A stretch of 14,462 nt of DNA from the NCBI GenBank assembly GCA_009920875.1, contig RFZE01000032.1, positions 1 through 14,462 of the forward strand, written 5' to 3'. Positions 1 through 6,812 of this stretch are shown here, piece by piece (position 1 is the first letter of the stretch; each line of letters starts with the position of its first letter). The DNA is from Alphaproteobacteria bacterium. GTDB taxonomy: Bacteria > Pseudomonadota > Alphaproteobacteria > RS24. The notes below the pieces were generated by a model. It had not been told where the DNA came from. It saw nothing but the letters and a program-made list of their open reading frames with translations, and did not search any database. A program made the position numbers and the translations under genes.

Positions 1-1566
1 GCTTTCTTCTTGCGCCAGTCGCATATCGAGATTGCCGCCCAGCTGAATATCCGTGCCGCGCCCCGCCATATTGGTGGCAATGGTCACCGCGCCCGGCACA
101 CCGGCCTGCGCGATGATTTGCGCCTCTTGTTCGTGATAGCGCGCATTCAACACATTATGTTTAATCTTTTTGGCTTTCAGCGCGGCGGCCAATTCCTCCG
201 ATTTCTCAATCGAGGTGGTGCCGACCAAAACCGGTTGGTTCTTGGCTTGGCATTCTTCCACCAATTCGATAATGGCGGCGGTTTTTTCAGCCGCCGTGCG
301 GTAAATCGCGTCGTCCTCATCGGCGCGCGCAATATCCGTATTGGTCGGAATTTCGAGCACATCAAGGCCGTATATATCCATAAATTCTTCCGCCTCGGTC
401 AGCGCCGTGCCAGTCATGCCCGACAATGTCTCATAAAGGCGGAAATAATTTTGAAACGTAATGCTGGCCAAAGTTTGGTTTTCCGGCTGAATGGCGACAT
501 TTTCTTTTGCTTCCAAAGCCTGATGCAACCCGTCGGAAAAACGCCGCCCTTCCATCATGCGGCCGGTAAACTCATCAATGATAATCACCTGACCGGCCTC
601 ACCGGCGCCACGGACAATATAATCGCGGTCTTTTTGGAACAGAATATGGGCGCGCAGCGCATTGGTGACGTGATGCACAAGCGTGACATTTTGAATGTCG
701 TAAATCGATGCGTCTTCTTCCAAAAAGCCGTTCTCAATAAGCAGTTTTTCCATATGCTCATTGCCCTCATCCGACAGATTGACGGTTTTGGTTTTCTCGT
801 CCAATTCGTAATCTTCTTCGCCCAATTGCGGCACCAATTTATCAATGCCGACATAGAGGTCAGTGCGGTCTTCCAAAGGTCCGGAAATAATCAGCGGGGT
901 GCGCGCCTCGTCAATGAGAATGCTGTCCACCTCATCGACAATGGCAAAGCCGTGGCCGCGCTGGCACATATCGGCGCGCGCATATTTCATATTGTCGCGC
1001 AAATAATCAAAACCCAGCTCATTATTGGTGGCATAGGTAATGTCTGCCGCATAAGCGCTTTTGCGCGCTTCATCATCCATATCATGGACAATGCAGCCGA
1101 CGCTCAACCCCAAAGCCTCATGCACGACGCGCATCCAATCGGCATCGCGTTGGGCGAGATAATCATTGACCGTCACCACATGCACGGGGCGGCCCGACAG
1201 GGCGTTCAAATAGCATGGCAAAGTGGCGACAAGCGTTTTGCCTTCGCCGGTTTTCATTTCCGAAATGGCGCCATCATGCAACACCATGCCGCCAATCATT
1301 TGCACATCATAATGGCGTTGGCCCAATGTGCGGCGCGACGCTTCGCGCACTGCGGCAAAGGCTTCTTCAAGAATATCGTCAAGCGTTTCGCCATTGGCGA
1401 GGCGGGTTTTGAACTCTTGCGTTTTGGCCTTTAATGCGGCGTCATCAAGCCGCTCAAAATCAGCTTCCAGCGCATTTATGCGCGCCAGACGCGCACTATA
1501 GCGGCGCAGCTTGCGGTCATTGGCAGACCCGAAAAAGCGCTTGGCGATGGATGAAAGACCGAGCAT
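1..1566 (-). CDS. secA: Protein translocase ATPase SecA (N-terminal 522 residues, cut by window edge)
   Basis: SecA is the ATPase motor that pushes unfolded preproteins through SecYEG into or across the inner membrane. Read on the minus strand, the start ATG is at 1566-1564 and the frame is open to base 1, so only the first 522 of roughly 900 residues are present. The Walker A stretch MKTGEGKT has its lysine at residue 110. The DEAD-type Walker B stretch DEVDS starts at residue 211 and is followed by the SecA-typical ILIDEARTPLIISG. The preprotein-binding part and the second nucleotide-binding fold follow, and the TNMAGRGTDI motif lies close to the truncation. Residue numbers agree with E. 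coli SecA to within two or three. The ribosome site TGAGGGG lies 5 nt before the ATG. The gene is divergent from the secreted parvulin gene. Its promoter and structured leader are listed separately. The C-terminal scaffold and zinc tail lie outside the window. Confidence 0.98.
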   Translation of the reverse strand, partial: MLGLSSIAKRFFGSANDRKLRRYSARLARINALEADFERLDDAALKAKTQEFKTRLANGETLDDILEEAFAAVREASRRTLGQRHYDVQMIGGMVLHDGAISEMKTGEGKTLVATLPCYLNALSGRPVHVVTVNDYLAQRDADWMRVVHEALGLSVGCIVHDMDDEARKSAYAADITYATNNELGFDYLRDNMKYARADMCQRGHGFAIVDEVDSILIDEARTPLIISGPLEDRTDLYVGIDKLVPQLGEEDYELDEKTKTVNLSDEGNEHMEKLLIENGFLEEDASIYDIQNVTLVHHVTNALRAHILFQKDRDYIVRGAGEAGQVIIIDEFTGRMMEGRRFSDGLHQALEAKENVAIQPENQTLASITFQNYFRLYETLSGMTGTALTEAEEFMDIYGLDVLEIPTNTDIARADEDDAIYRTAAEKTAAIIELVEECQAKNQPVLVGTTSIEKSEELAAALKAKKIKHNVLNARYHEQEAQIIAQAGVPGAVTIATNMAGRGTDIQLGGNLDMRLAQEES

Positions 1567-1598
1567 GAAAACCCCTCACTAAATGGCGCGGCACGGCG

Positions 1599-1620
1599 GT
1601 TGGAAAGTCATGCTTCCAAC
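1599..1620 (-). promoter_or_regulatory. Inverted repeat (hairpin) at the predicted 5' end of secA mRNA
   Basis: GTTGGAA (1599-1605) and TTCCAAC (1614-1620) form a perfect 7-bp inverted repeat around an 8-nt loop. It lies just downstream of the predicted secA start site, so it could fold as a 5'-end hairpin in the mRNA. It could equally be a DNA operator for a dimeric regulator. There is no U-tract, so it is not an intrinsic terminator. The loop holds the ATG of a 10-codon mini-ORF (see findings). Confidence 0.45.
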
Positions 1621-1632
1621 AAGCCACTAGCT

Positions 1633-1661
1633 GATGTAGGGAACGGCGGAGCGCATGTCAA
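1633..1661 (-). promoter_or_regulatory. Predicted sigma70-type promoter of secA
   Basis: On the minus strand there is a perfect -35 hexamer TTGACA (1661-1656), a 17-nt spacer, and a -10 hexamer TACATC (1638-1633) with 4 of 6 consensus bases. Transcription would start near 1626, giving a leader of about 60 nt before the secA ATG. This is the best promoter match I found in the window. Assignment is by consensus and position only. Confidence 0.6.
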
Positions 1662-1715
1662 TCGGCGCGGGAAACTCAATCTTTTTCAACATGAAACTGT
1701 TACGCGCAAAACCAC

Positions 1716-1744
1716 TTGTTAAATCGCCCCTGCGCCGTCAATAT
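1716..1744 (+). promoter_or_regulatory. Candidate promoter of the parvulin gene
   Basis: TTGTTA (1716-1721), a 17-nt spacer and CAATAT (1739-1744) lie 30 nt before the preferred start of the parvulin gene. The match to sigma70 consensus is only moderate. It is listed because some promoter is needed here: the gene is the first one rightward of secA. Confidence 0.3.
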
Positions 1745-1762
1745 GCAGCGCAAAGAGTGATA

Positions 1763-1767
1763 AAGGG
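1763..1767 (+). promoter_or_regulatory. Ribosome binding site that fixes the parvulin start
   Basis: AAGGG lies 7 nt before ATG 1775. The frame is open upstream to an ATG at 1655, but that ATG overlaps the predicted secA -35 box and has no comparable ribosome site. The signal peptide also begins exactly at 1775, so 1775 is taken as the start. Confidence 0.6.
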
Positions 1768-1774
1768 TAAATTT

Positions 1775-2602
1775 ATGCAGTTTCGGTTAACAATCGGTAA
1801 AGCTATTTTGGTTTCGGCGCTGTCGCTGGCAAGCTTTGGCACGCAAGCGCAGGACTTACCGGCCAATACGGTGGCGACGGTCAATGGTATGGCCATTACC
1901 TATGATGATATTTCGATGGCTGAAGATGAGCTTATCGGTCTGGTCGGCCAATTGCCGGAACGTCAGCGTTTTGAGACGCTGGTCGGCTATATGGTGGATC
2001 GCATTTTGGCGGCGGAAGCGGCGCGTGATGCGGGCTTGGAAAACACGCCGGAAGTCGCCAAGCGCATTGACTTTATGAAACAAAAAGCCCTGCAAGATGT
2101 GTTTGTCGGGCAAAAGCTGATGCAGCGCGTTTCGGAAGAGCGGGTTGCAAGCTATTATCAAGACAATATTGTCGCCGGGCCGAAACAGGAAGAAGTGCGC
2201 GCGCGGCATATTTTACTCGACACGCGCAAAGAAGCCGAAGCGGTGATTGCGGCGGTCAAAAATGGCGGCGATTTTATCGAATTGGCAAAATCACGCTCGA
2301 AAGGTCCGAGCGGTGCCGGTGGCGGCGATCTCGGCTATTTTGACAAAGACGCTATGGTGGCGCCGTTTTCCGAAGCCGCTTTCAAGCTGAAAAAGGGTAA
2401 GATTTCCGAGCCGGTGAAAACGCAATTCGGTTGGCATGTCATTAAATTGGAAGACCGTCGCAGCAAGCCGACACCGCCTTTGGATGAGGTGCGCGATCAG
2501 ATTTATCAAATTCTCATCAGCGAAGCGCGTCGCGAGATTTACAATGAAATGCGCGAAGGCGCAGATGTGCAATTCGTCAATATTGCGCCGAGCGCCGAAT
2601 AG
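1775..2602 (+). CDS. Secreted parvulin-type (PpiC/SurA-like) peptidyl-prolyl cis-trans isomerase
   Basis: Parvulins interconvert cis and trans peptide bonds before proline; exported forms help envelope proteins fold. The 275-residue protein starts with a short basic stretch (MQFRLTIGK) and a hydrophobic core (residues 10-22), with a plausible signal peptidase I site after A25 (TQA/Q). There is no lipobox cysteine, so a soluble periplasmic protein is predicted. A helical SurA/PpiC-like N-terminal region (about 30-135) precedes one rotamase domain (about 138-228). That domain has VRARHILL at 141-148, the parvulin signature FIELAKSRSKGPSGAGGGDLG at 167-187, and FGWHVIKLED at 218-227. A charged C-terminal helix follows. 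It is divergent from secA and 21 nt before argJ, so it may share a transcript with argJ. The exact subfamily is uncertain, and I give no symbol. Confidence 0.9.
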   Translation: MQFRLTIGKAILVSALSLASFGTQAQDLPANTVATVNGMAITYDDISMAEDELIGLVGQLPERQRFETLVGYMVDRILAAEAARDAGLENTPEVAKRIDFMKQKALQDVFVGQKLMQRVSEERVASYYQDNIVAGPKQEEVRARHILLDTRKEAEAVIAAVKNGGDFIELAKSRSKGPSGAGGGDLGYFDKDAMVAPFSEAAFKLKKGKISEPVKTQFGWHVIKLEDRRSKPTPPLDEVRDQIYQILISEARREIYNEMREGADVQFVNIAPSAE

Positions 2603-2623
2603 GCCGGATATATAAGAGACAAT

Positions 2624-3877
2624 ATGGTGAAGAAATTACCCGTTTCGCCTTTGGCACCGAAAAAATCGGCCAAGCCGAAGCCGCTTGCCGGCATGCGTTT
2701 GAGCGCAATGGCCAGTGGCGCGCGCTATAAGGGCCGCGATGATGTGCTGCTGGTTGAACTGGACAAAGCGGCACGCATTGCCGGTGTGTTCACCCGCTCA
2801 AAAATGCCATCGGCGGCGGTCGATTTATCGCGCGCTCATTTGGCCGCGACAAAGGGTCGGGGGCGCGCCATTTTGGTCAATGCCGGTAATGCCAATGCTT
2901 TTACCGGCGCGGCCGGAGCCAAAGCGGCGGCGCTGACGGCAAAGGTGGCGGCCCAAAAAATCGGCTGCGCGCCGCATGATGTTTTGGTCGCCTCCACCGG
3001 TGTCATTGGCGAAGTGCTGGAAACCGCACCGCTGCTCAAAGCGCTTGAAAAAGCCGATGGCAAGGCCGATTGGCAAGCCGCGGCGCGCGCCATTATGACA
3101 ACCGATACATTCCCCAAATTGGCCAGCGCCAGTGCCAAATTTGGCAATCAGACGATAACCCTGACCGGCATTGCCAAAGGCTCGGGCATGATTGCCCCCG
3201 ATATGGCGACCATGCTGGCTTTTGTTTTCACCGATGCCGCTTTGCCGGTCGGGGTTTTGAAAAAATTATTGAGCGCGGCCAATGCCGACAGTTTTAATTG
3301 CGTCACCGTCGATGGAGATACATCGACTTCGGATACATGTTTGCTGGTCGCCACCGGTGCCAAGCCGATCAACGGCGCGGCGATAAAAAGCGCTGACGAT
3401 AAAAGGCTGGCAGCCTTCAAAAAGGCACTGTCGCGGCTCATGCAAGGTCTCGCGCAGCAAGTGGCGCGCGATGGCGAGGGCATCACCAAGCTCATGACCA
3501 TTGAAGTGAGCGGTGCAGAAAATAATGCGGCGGCGCGCCAAATTGCTTTGGCCATCGGCAATTCGCCCTTGGTCAAAACCGCCATTGCCGGTGGTGACGC
3601 CAATTGGGGACGCATTGTCATGGCGGTCGGCAAGTCGGGCGAAAAGGCCGCACGCGATAAATTGGCCATTTCCATTGGCGGGGTCAAAGTGGCGCGGCAG
3701 GGCAAGGTCGTGCCCGGCTATAGAGAAGCGCCGGTGGCGCGCCATATGAAGGGCAAGGAAATATCCATTGCCGTCAATGTCGGCGTGAAAAGCGGCAAGG
3801 GCGCGGGGCAAGCGCGTATTTGGGCCAGCGATTTGACGCATGGCTATATTTCCATCAATGCCGATTACCGCAGCTAA
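2624..3877 (+). CDS. argJ: Glutamate N-acetyltransferase / ornithine acetyltransferase ArgJ
   Basis: ArgJ moves the acetyl group from N-acetylornithine to glutamate (the recycling arginine route); bifunctional members also use acetyl-CoA. The 417-residue protein has normal family length. The self-cleavage motif KGSGMIAPDMATML lies at 185-198 with the nucleophile T196, which becomes the first residue of the beta chain. Other family marks are LVNAGNANAFTG (84-95), STGVIGE (124-130), DGDTSTSDT (230-238), GGDANWGRI (323-331) and the C-terminal INADYRS. Whether it is mono- or bifunctional cannot be read from sequence alone. A weak ribosome site (AAGAGA) lies 4 nt before the ATG. Residues 1-20 are lysine- and proline-rich and probably a flexible, poorly conserved leader. 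The gene overlaps the start of mutT. Confidence 0.97.
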   Translation: MVKKLPVSPLAPKKSAKPKPLAGMRLSAMASGARYKGRDDVLLVELDKAARIAGVFTRSKMPSAAVDLSRAHLAATKGRGRAILVNAGNANAFTGAAGAKAAALTAKVAAQKIGCAPHDVLVASTGVIGEVLETAPLLKALEKADGKADWQAAARAIMTTDTFPKLASASAKFGNQTITLTGIAKGSGMIAPDMATMLAFVFTDAALPVGVLKKLLSAANADSFNCVTVDGDTSTSDTCLLVATGAKPINGAAIKSADDKRLAAFKKALSRLMQGLAQQVARDGEGITKLMTIEVSGAENNAAARQIALAIGNSPLVKTAIAGGDANWGRIVMAVGKSGEKAARDKLAISIGGVKVARQGKVVPGYREAPVARHMKGKEISIAVNVGVKSGKGAGQARIWASDLTHGYISINADYRS

Positions 3878-4271
3878 TATCATTTTCGTGGTGGCCTGCG
3901 CGCTGGTCGATGGCGATGGCCGCGTTTTGGTGGCTGAGCGGCCCGCCGGTAAAAACATGGCCGGCCTGTGGGAGTTTCCGGGCGGCAAAGTCGAGACCGG
4001 TGAAACGCCTGAATCGGCGTTGATACGCGAATTGAAAGAAGAATTATCCATCGATGTGACAGCGGCCTGCCTCGCGCCGCTGAGTTTTGCCAGCCATGCC
4101 TATGATGATTTTCATTTGCTGATGCCGCTTTATGTGTGTCGCAAATGGGACGGGCAAATTGCGCCGCTTGAGGGCCAAAACACGCAATGGCTTAGGCCGC
4201 GTGACTTGTTCGACCTGCCCATGCCGCCGGCCGATAAACCGCTGATTGCGGCTTTGCGCGATGCGGTTTAG
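3840..4271 (+). CDS. mutT: MutT-type Nudix hydrolase (8-oxo-dGTP diphosphatase)
   Basis: MutT hydrolyses 8-oxo-dGTP to the monophosphate and so prevents A:T to C:G transversions. The 143-residue protein carries the Nudix box at 49-71 (GKVETGE, then RELKEELSI). G49, E55, R63, E64, E67 and E68 are all present, but the usual glycine near the end of the box is S70. LWEFPGGK just before the box is typical of MutT. The ATG at 3840 overlaps argJ by 38 nt. The in-frame ATG at 3858 (MPITAANI) would remove six residues and still overlap argJ by 20 nt; neither has a clear ribosome site. Translation is probably coupled to argJ. The TAG stop interlocks with the TAA of the convergent methyltransferase gene. 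Function is assigned by family and by the common argJ-mutT pairing in alphaproteobacteria. Confidence 0.9.
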   Translation: MAIFPSMPITAANIIFVVACALVDGDGRVLVAERPAGKNMAGLWEFPGGKVETGETPESALIRELKEELSIDVTAACLAPLSFASHAYDDFHLLMPLYVCRKWDGQIAPLEGQNTQWLRPRDLFDLPMPPADKPLIAALRDAV

Positions 4272-5158
4272 TTTTTCGGCTCGGCCTTGGCGGGCAGGGC
4301 GCTTTCGTCAAAACGGGTAATTGGCTCGCCTTCCTTATGCCTCTCGCCGTGTCGCTCATGCGGCGCCCAACCGGCCAAATAGCATAATTCAAATTGCGCC
4401 ACCGCTTTGCCGTCTTCTTGCGTGGCGACGCTGAATTGCGCCAGCGCGGCGCGCAGCACATCGCGGCGCAGAAAATGCTTTGGCCGTGCCGTCAGCACAT
4501 TGGCCTCGCCCATGCCACGCAAATCATCGAGCAGTTTAAGCGGTTCTTGATAGCGCACCGCCACCATATCGCTATCAGCCACCGGCAAGGCGAAACCGGC
4601 GCGCTGCATCAGCCCGGCCAAATCTTGCAAATCGGCAAATGGGTGAATATGCGGCTGCACCCCGCCCAGCAGGCTGGCCTCGCTATTCAAAAAAGCGGCG
4701 CGCAATTCGGCCAATGTCGCGCCGCCGGGCAGGGCGGCGAGAAACAGCCCATCGGGTTTCAGCGCATGGCGTATTTGCAGCAAAGCGCCGGGCAAATCAT
4801 TGACATGGTGCAGCCCCCAAAGGGCGACGATTAAATCAAGGCTGTGCGCTTTTATCGGCAGTTTTTCTTCATCGAGCACCAACCCGCCTTGCGGCACAAG
4901 GGCATGCGTCAAATCGGCTTCAATCAACCGGCCGATGCGTGCGCCACGCTGTGTCGCCAGCGCCTTGTGCAATATACCGCCCGATGCGCCGAGGCACAGC
5001 GCCGTGTCAAATTGCCGGTTTTGCAGCGCAATGCGACCGGCCAAATCTTCCGCCGCGCGGCGCAGCAAAAAATCATAATCAGCCAGCTTGGCGGCGCGGC
5101 GCGTGCGGTTTTGGCGCAAGCGCTGACGGTCAAATATATGCGGGACTTCTCGGCTCAT
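4268..5158 (-). CDS. NDUFAF5/BioC-like class I SAM-dependent methyltransferase-fold protein
   Basis: This 296-residue protein resembles NDUFAF5, the mitochondrial complex I assembly factor known to hydroxylate an arginine of the NDUFS7 subunit, and more distantly BioC. Evidence is the N-terminal IFDRQRLRQNRTRRAA segment, DLIVALWGLHHVNDLPG (about 108-124), LKPDGLFLAALPGGATLAELR (about 133-153) and PFADLQDLAGLMQRAGFALP (about 173-192). SAM-binding motif I is unusual: ALCLGASGG (53-61), where ALDLGCGxG is expected. An acidic residue is still present after the next strand (IEAD). I chose ATG 5158 because it matches where the family begins; an upstream in-frame TTG at 5167 adds only three residues. 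The gene is divergent from comF, with 10 nt between the starts, and convergent with mutT, with overlapping stops. A bacterial role in complex I maturation is inference. Confidence 0.85.
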   Translation of the reverse strand: MSREVPHIFDRQRLRQNRTRRAAKLADYDFLLRRAAEDLAGRIALQNRQFDTALCLGASGGILHKALATQRGARIGRLIEADLTHALVPQGGLVLDEEKLPIKAHSLDLIVALWGLHHVNDLPGALLQIRHALKPDGLFLAALPGGATLAELRAAFLNSEASLLGGVQPHIHPFADLQDLAGLMQRAGFALPVADSDMVAVRYQEPLKLLDDLRGMGEANVLTARPKHFLRRDVLRAALAQFSVATQEDGKAVAQFELCYLAGWAPHERHGERHKEGEPITRFDESALPAKAEPKN

Positions 5159-5168
5159 AGCGGGCAAT

Positions 5169-5939
5169 ATGACATTGATGGCTTTAAAAACAATGATAAA
5201 TCAGGGTCGCAGCACACCGCTTTCTTGGGTCACCAATGCTTTGGTTCCCCCCGCTTGTCCGGTTTGCTTGAAACCGGTGGCCGGCGATGACGGGCTGTGC
5301 GCGGCGTGCTGGCGGGATATTCAATTTATTTCCGGGCCGGTTTGTCGGCGCACCGGCCTGCCCATGCCGATTGATCTGGGCGAGGAGAACATAAGCCCTT
5401 TGGCGCGGGCACAGCCGCCGCCCTATGATAAGGCGCGCGCCGTCTTTGCCTATAAGGATAGCGGTGCGGCGCTCATCAAACGCATGAAGTTTGGCGACCG
5501 ACCGGAATTGGCGCAGCTTTTGGCACGGCTCATATATAGCCGCTTGCCGCATATGCTGCCGCGTCATGCCTTATTGCTGCCCGTGCCCTTGCACAGGCGG
5601 CGGCTTTTATGGCGGCGGTTCAATCAATCGGCTGAATTATGCCGTCACCTTGCCAAATTGAGCGGACAAAGCATGGCGCTTGAGGCGGTGGTGCGCATTC
5701 GCCCGACGCCGCAACAAATCGGCCTGACGCGGGCCGGCCGCAAACGCAATTTACGCGGTGCTTTTGCCGTGCCGGAGCGTGAAAAGCCCAAGCTCAAAGG
5801 GCGCGCCGTGGTGATTGTCGATGATGTGCTGACCACCGGCGCAACCGTGGAAGCGATGGCGCGCATCTTGCGTCGCGCCGGAGCCGCGCCTATTAATGTG
5901 GTGACGGCAGCGCGCGTGGTGTTGGCCGAGCGCGTTTAA
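5169..5939 (+). CDS. comF: ComF-family phosphoribosyltransferase-domain protein
   Basis: ComF proteins couple an N-terminal zinc ribbon to a type I phosphoribosyltransferase fold and are linked to DNA uptake in competent bacteria; in most alphaproteobacteria the physiological role is not established. The 256-residue protein has cysteine pairs C30/C33 and C44/C47. It then has C59 in GPVCRRTGLP, where the usual second cysteine of CxxCGLP is T62. The PRPP-binding loop VVIVDDVLTTGAT lies at 214-226, with conserved LLPVPLHRRRLLWRRFNQS at 136-154. No good ribosome site precedes ATG 5169; in-frame ATGs at 5178 and 5193 are alternatives, so the first few residues are uncertain. The stop is 17 nt before the carbon-nitrogen hydrolase gene, probably in the same transcript. 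Confidence 0.9.
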   Translation: MTLMALKTMINQGRSTPLSWVTNALVPPACPVCLKPVAGDDGLCAACWRDIQFISGPVCRRTGLPMPIDLGEENISPLARAQPPPYDKARAVFAYKDSGAALIKRMKFGDRPELAQLLARLIYSRLPHMLPRHALLLPVPLHRRRLLWRRFNQSAELCRHLAKLSGQSMALEAVVRIRPTPQQIGLTRAGRKRNLRGAFAVPEREKPKLKGRAVVIVDDVLTTGATVEAMARILRRAGAAPINVVTAARVVLAERV

Positions 5940-5956
5940 AGGGGCAGAAAAGCAAG

Positions 5957-6793
5957 ATGAAAATCGCTTGTGTGCAAATGACCAGTGCCTGCGACCCGGC
6001 CGCTAACCTGCCGGTCATTGCGGCGCGGATAAAAACAGCCGCCGCGCAAGGCGCGCGGCTTGTTGCCTTGCCCGAGACTTGCAGCTTTATGGAAAAAAAC
6101 CGTAAAGCCATGCAAGCGCGTCTCGAGCGTCAAACCGACAGCGCCGTATTGGCCGCGCTGCAAACCATGGCGCAGGACAATGATATTTTCCTGCTGGTCG
6201 GTTCGCTCATATTGGCTGATGAAAAAAGCGATAAGGCGGTCAATCGCTCATTATTGATTGCGCCGGACGGCACGGTGCAGGCGCAATATGACAAAATTCA
6301 TATGTTTGATGTGGCGCTGGAAAATGGCGAAAGCCACCGCGAAAGCGCTGCCTATCAGGCCGGTGACAAGCTGGTCGTTACCCAAGCCGATGGCGTCTCA
6401 TTGGGCTTGAGCATTTGTTATGATGTGCGCTTTCCGGCACTGTATCGCCGCTTGGCCGAAGCCGGCGCGCAAGTGATTTTCGTGCCGTCGGCCTTTACCA
6501 AACAAACCGGCGCAGCGCATTGGCATATTTTGCTGCGCGCCCGTGCCATTGAAACCGGCTGCTTTATCGTCGCTCCGGCGCAAATCGGCGTCCATGAAAA
6601 CGGTCGCGAAACTTATGGTCACAGTCTGATTATTGACCCATGGGGCGAGATTTTGGCAGAAGCATCAGACGATGATGAGGTGATTATCGCCGCAATGGAT
6701 GTGGCTTTGGTTGACAAAGCGCGGCGGCAAATTCCTGCCCTTCATCACGGGGCGGCTTATCGATTGCCCGAAGGCGGGCCCGGGCAAGATTAG
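5957..6793 (+). CDS. Carbon-nitrogen hydrolase, Nit1-type (probable deaminated-glutathione amidase)
   Basis: The 278-residue protein belongs to the nitrilase superfamily. The Glu-Lys-Cys triad is visible: E40 in ALPET, K113 in YDKIHMFD, and C154 in SICYDVRFPALYR. The strands around PSAFTKQTGAAHWHILLRAR (177-196) and GHSLIIDPWGEILAE (221-235) are typical of Nit1-like amidases. Characterised relatives (mammalian Nit1, E. coli YbeM) repair deaminated glutathione, an aminotransferase by-product, to alpha-ketoglutarate and cysteinylglycine. Related proteins use other omega-amides, so the substrate is inferred. The gene lies 17 nt after comF. In many alphaproteobacteria a glutaredoxin gene (grxC) sits between these two; none is present here. 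It is convergent with ubiG, with a 19-nt gap and no clear terminator. Confidence 0.9.
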   Translation: MKIACVQMTSACDPAANLPVIAARIKTAAAQGARLVALPETCSFMEKNRKAMQARLERQTDSAVLAALQTMAQDNDIFLLVGSLILADEKSDKAVNRSLLIAPDGTVQAQYDKIHMFDVALENGESHRESAAYQAGDKLVVTQADGVSLGLSICYDVRFPALYRRLAEAGAQVIFVPSAFTKQTGAAHWHILLRARAIETGCFIVAPAQIGVHENGRETYGHSLIIDPWGEILAEASDDDEVIIAAMDVALVDKARRQIPALHHGAAYRLPEGGPGQD

Positions 6794-6812
6794 CCCCGCA
6801 ATAATTGCTCGG

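Noticed and set aside
10..1434. Long plus-strand open frame (474 codons) opposite secA
   Set aside because: It is antisense to a clear SecA frame. Its composition is that of the complementary strand of coding sequence, with no recognisable domain.
1787..1801. TTAA-N7-TAAA, similar to a CtrA binding site
   Set aside because: It lies within the first codons of the parvulin gene, one half-site is imperfect, and no second site supports it.
3266..4051. Long minus-strand open frame (261 codons) across argJ and mutT
   Set aside because: Antisense to two well-supported genes and spanning their junction. No family features.
6766..6808. Possible terminator between the Nit1-type gene and ubiG: GCCCG/CGGGC hairpin (6766-6779) and GCAAT-A-ATTGC palindrome (6798-6808)
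   Set aside because: The first lies inside coding sequence. The second can form only a very short RNA stem. Neither has a U-tract on either strand.
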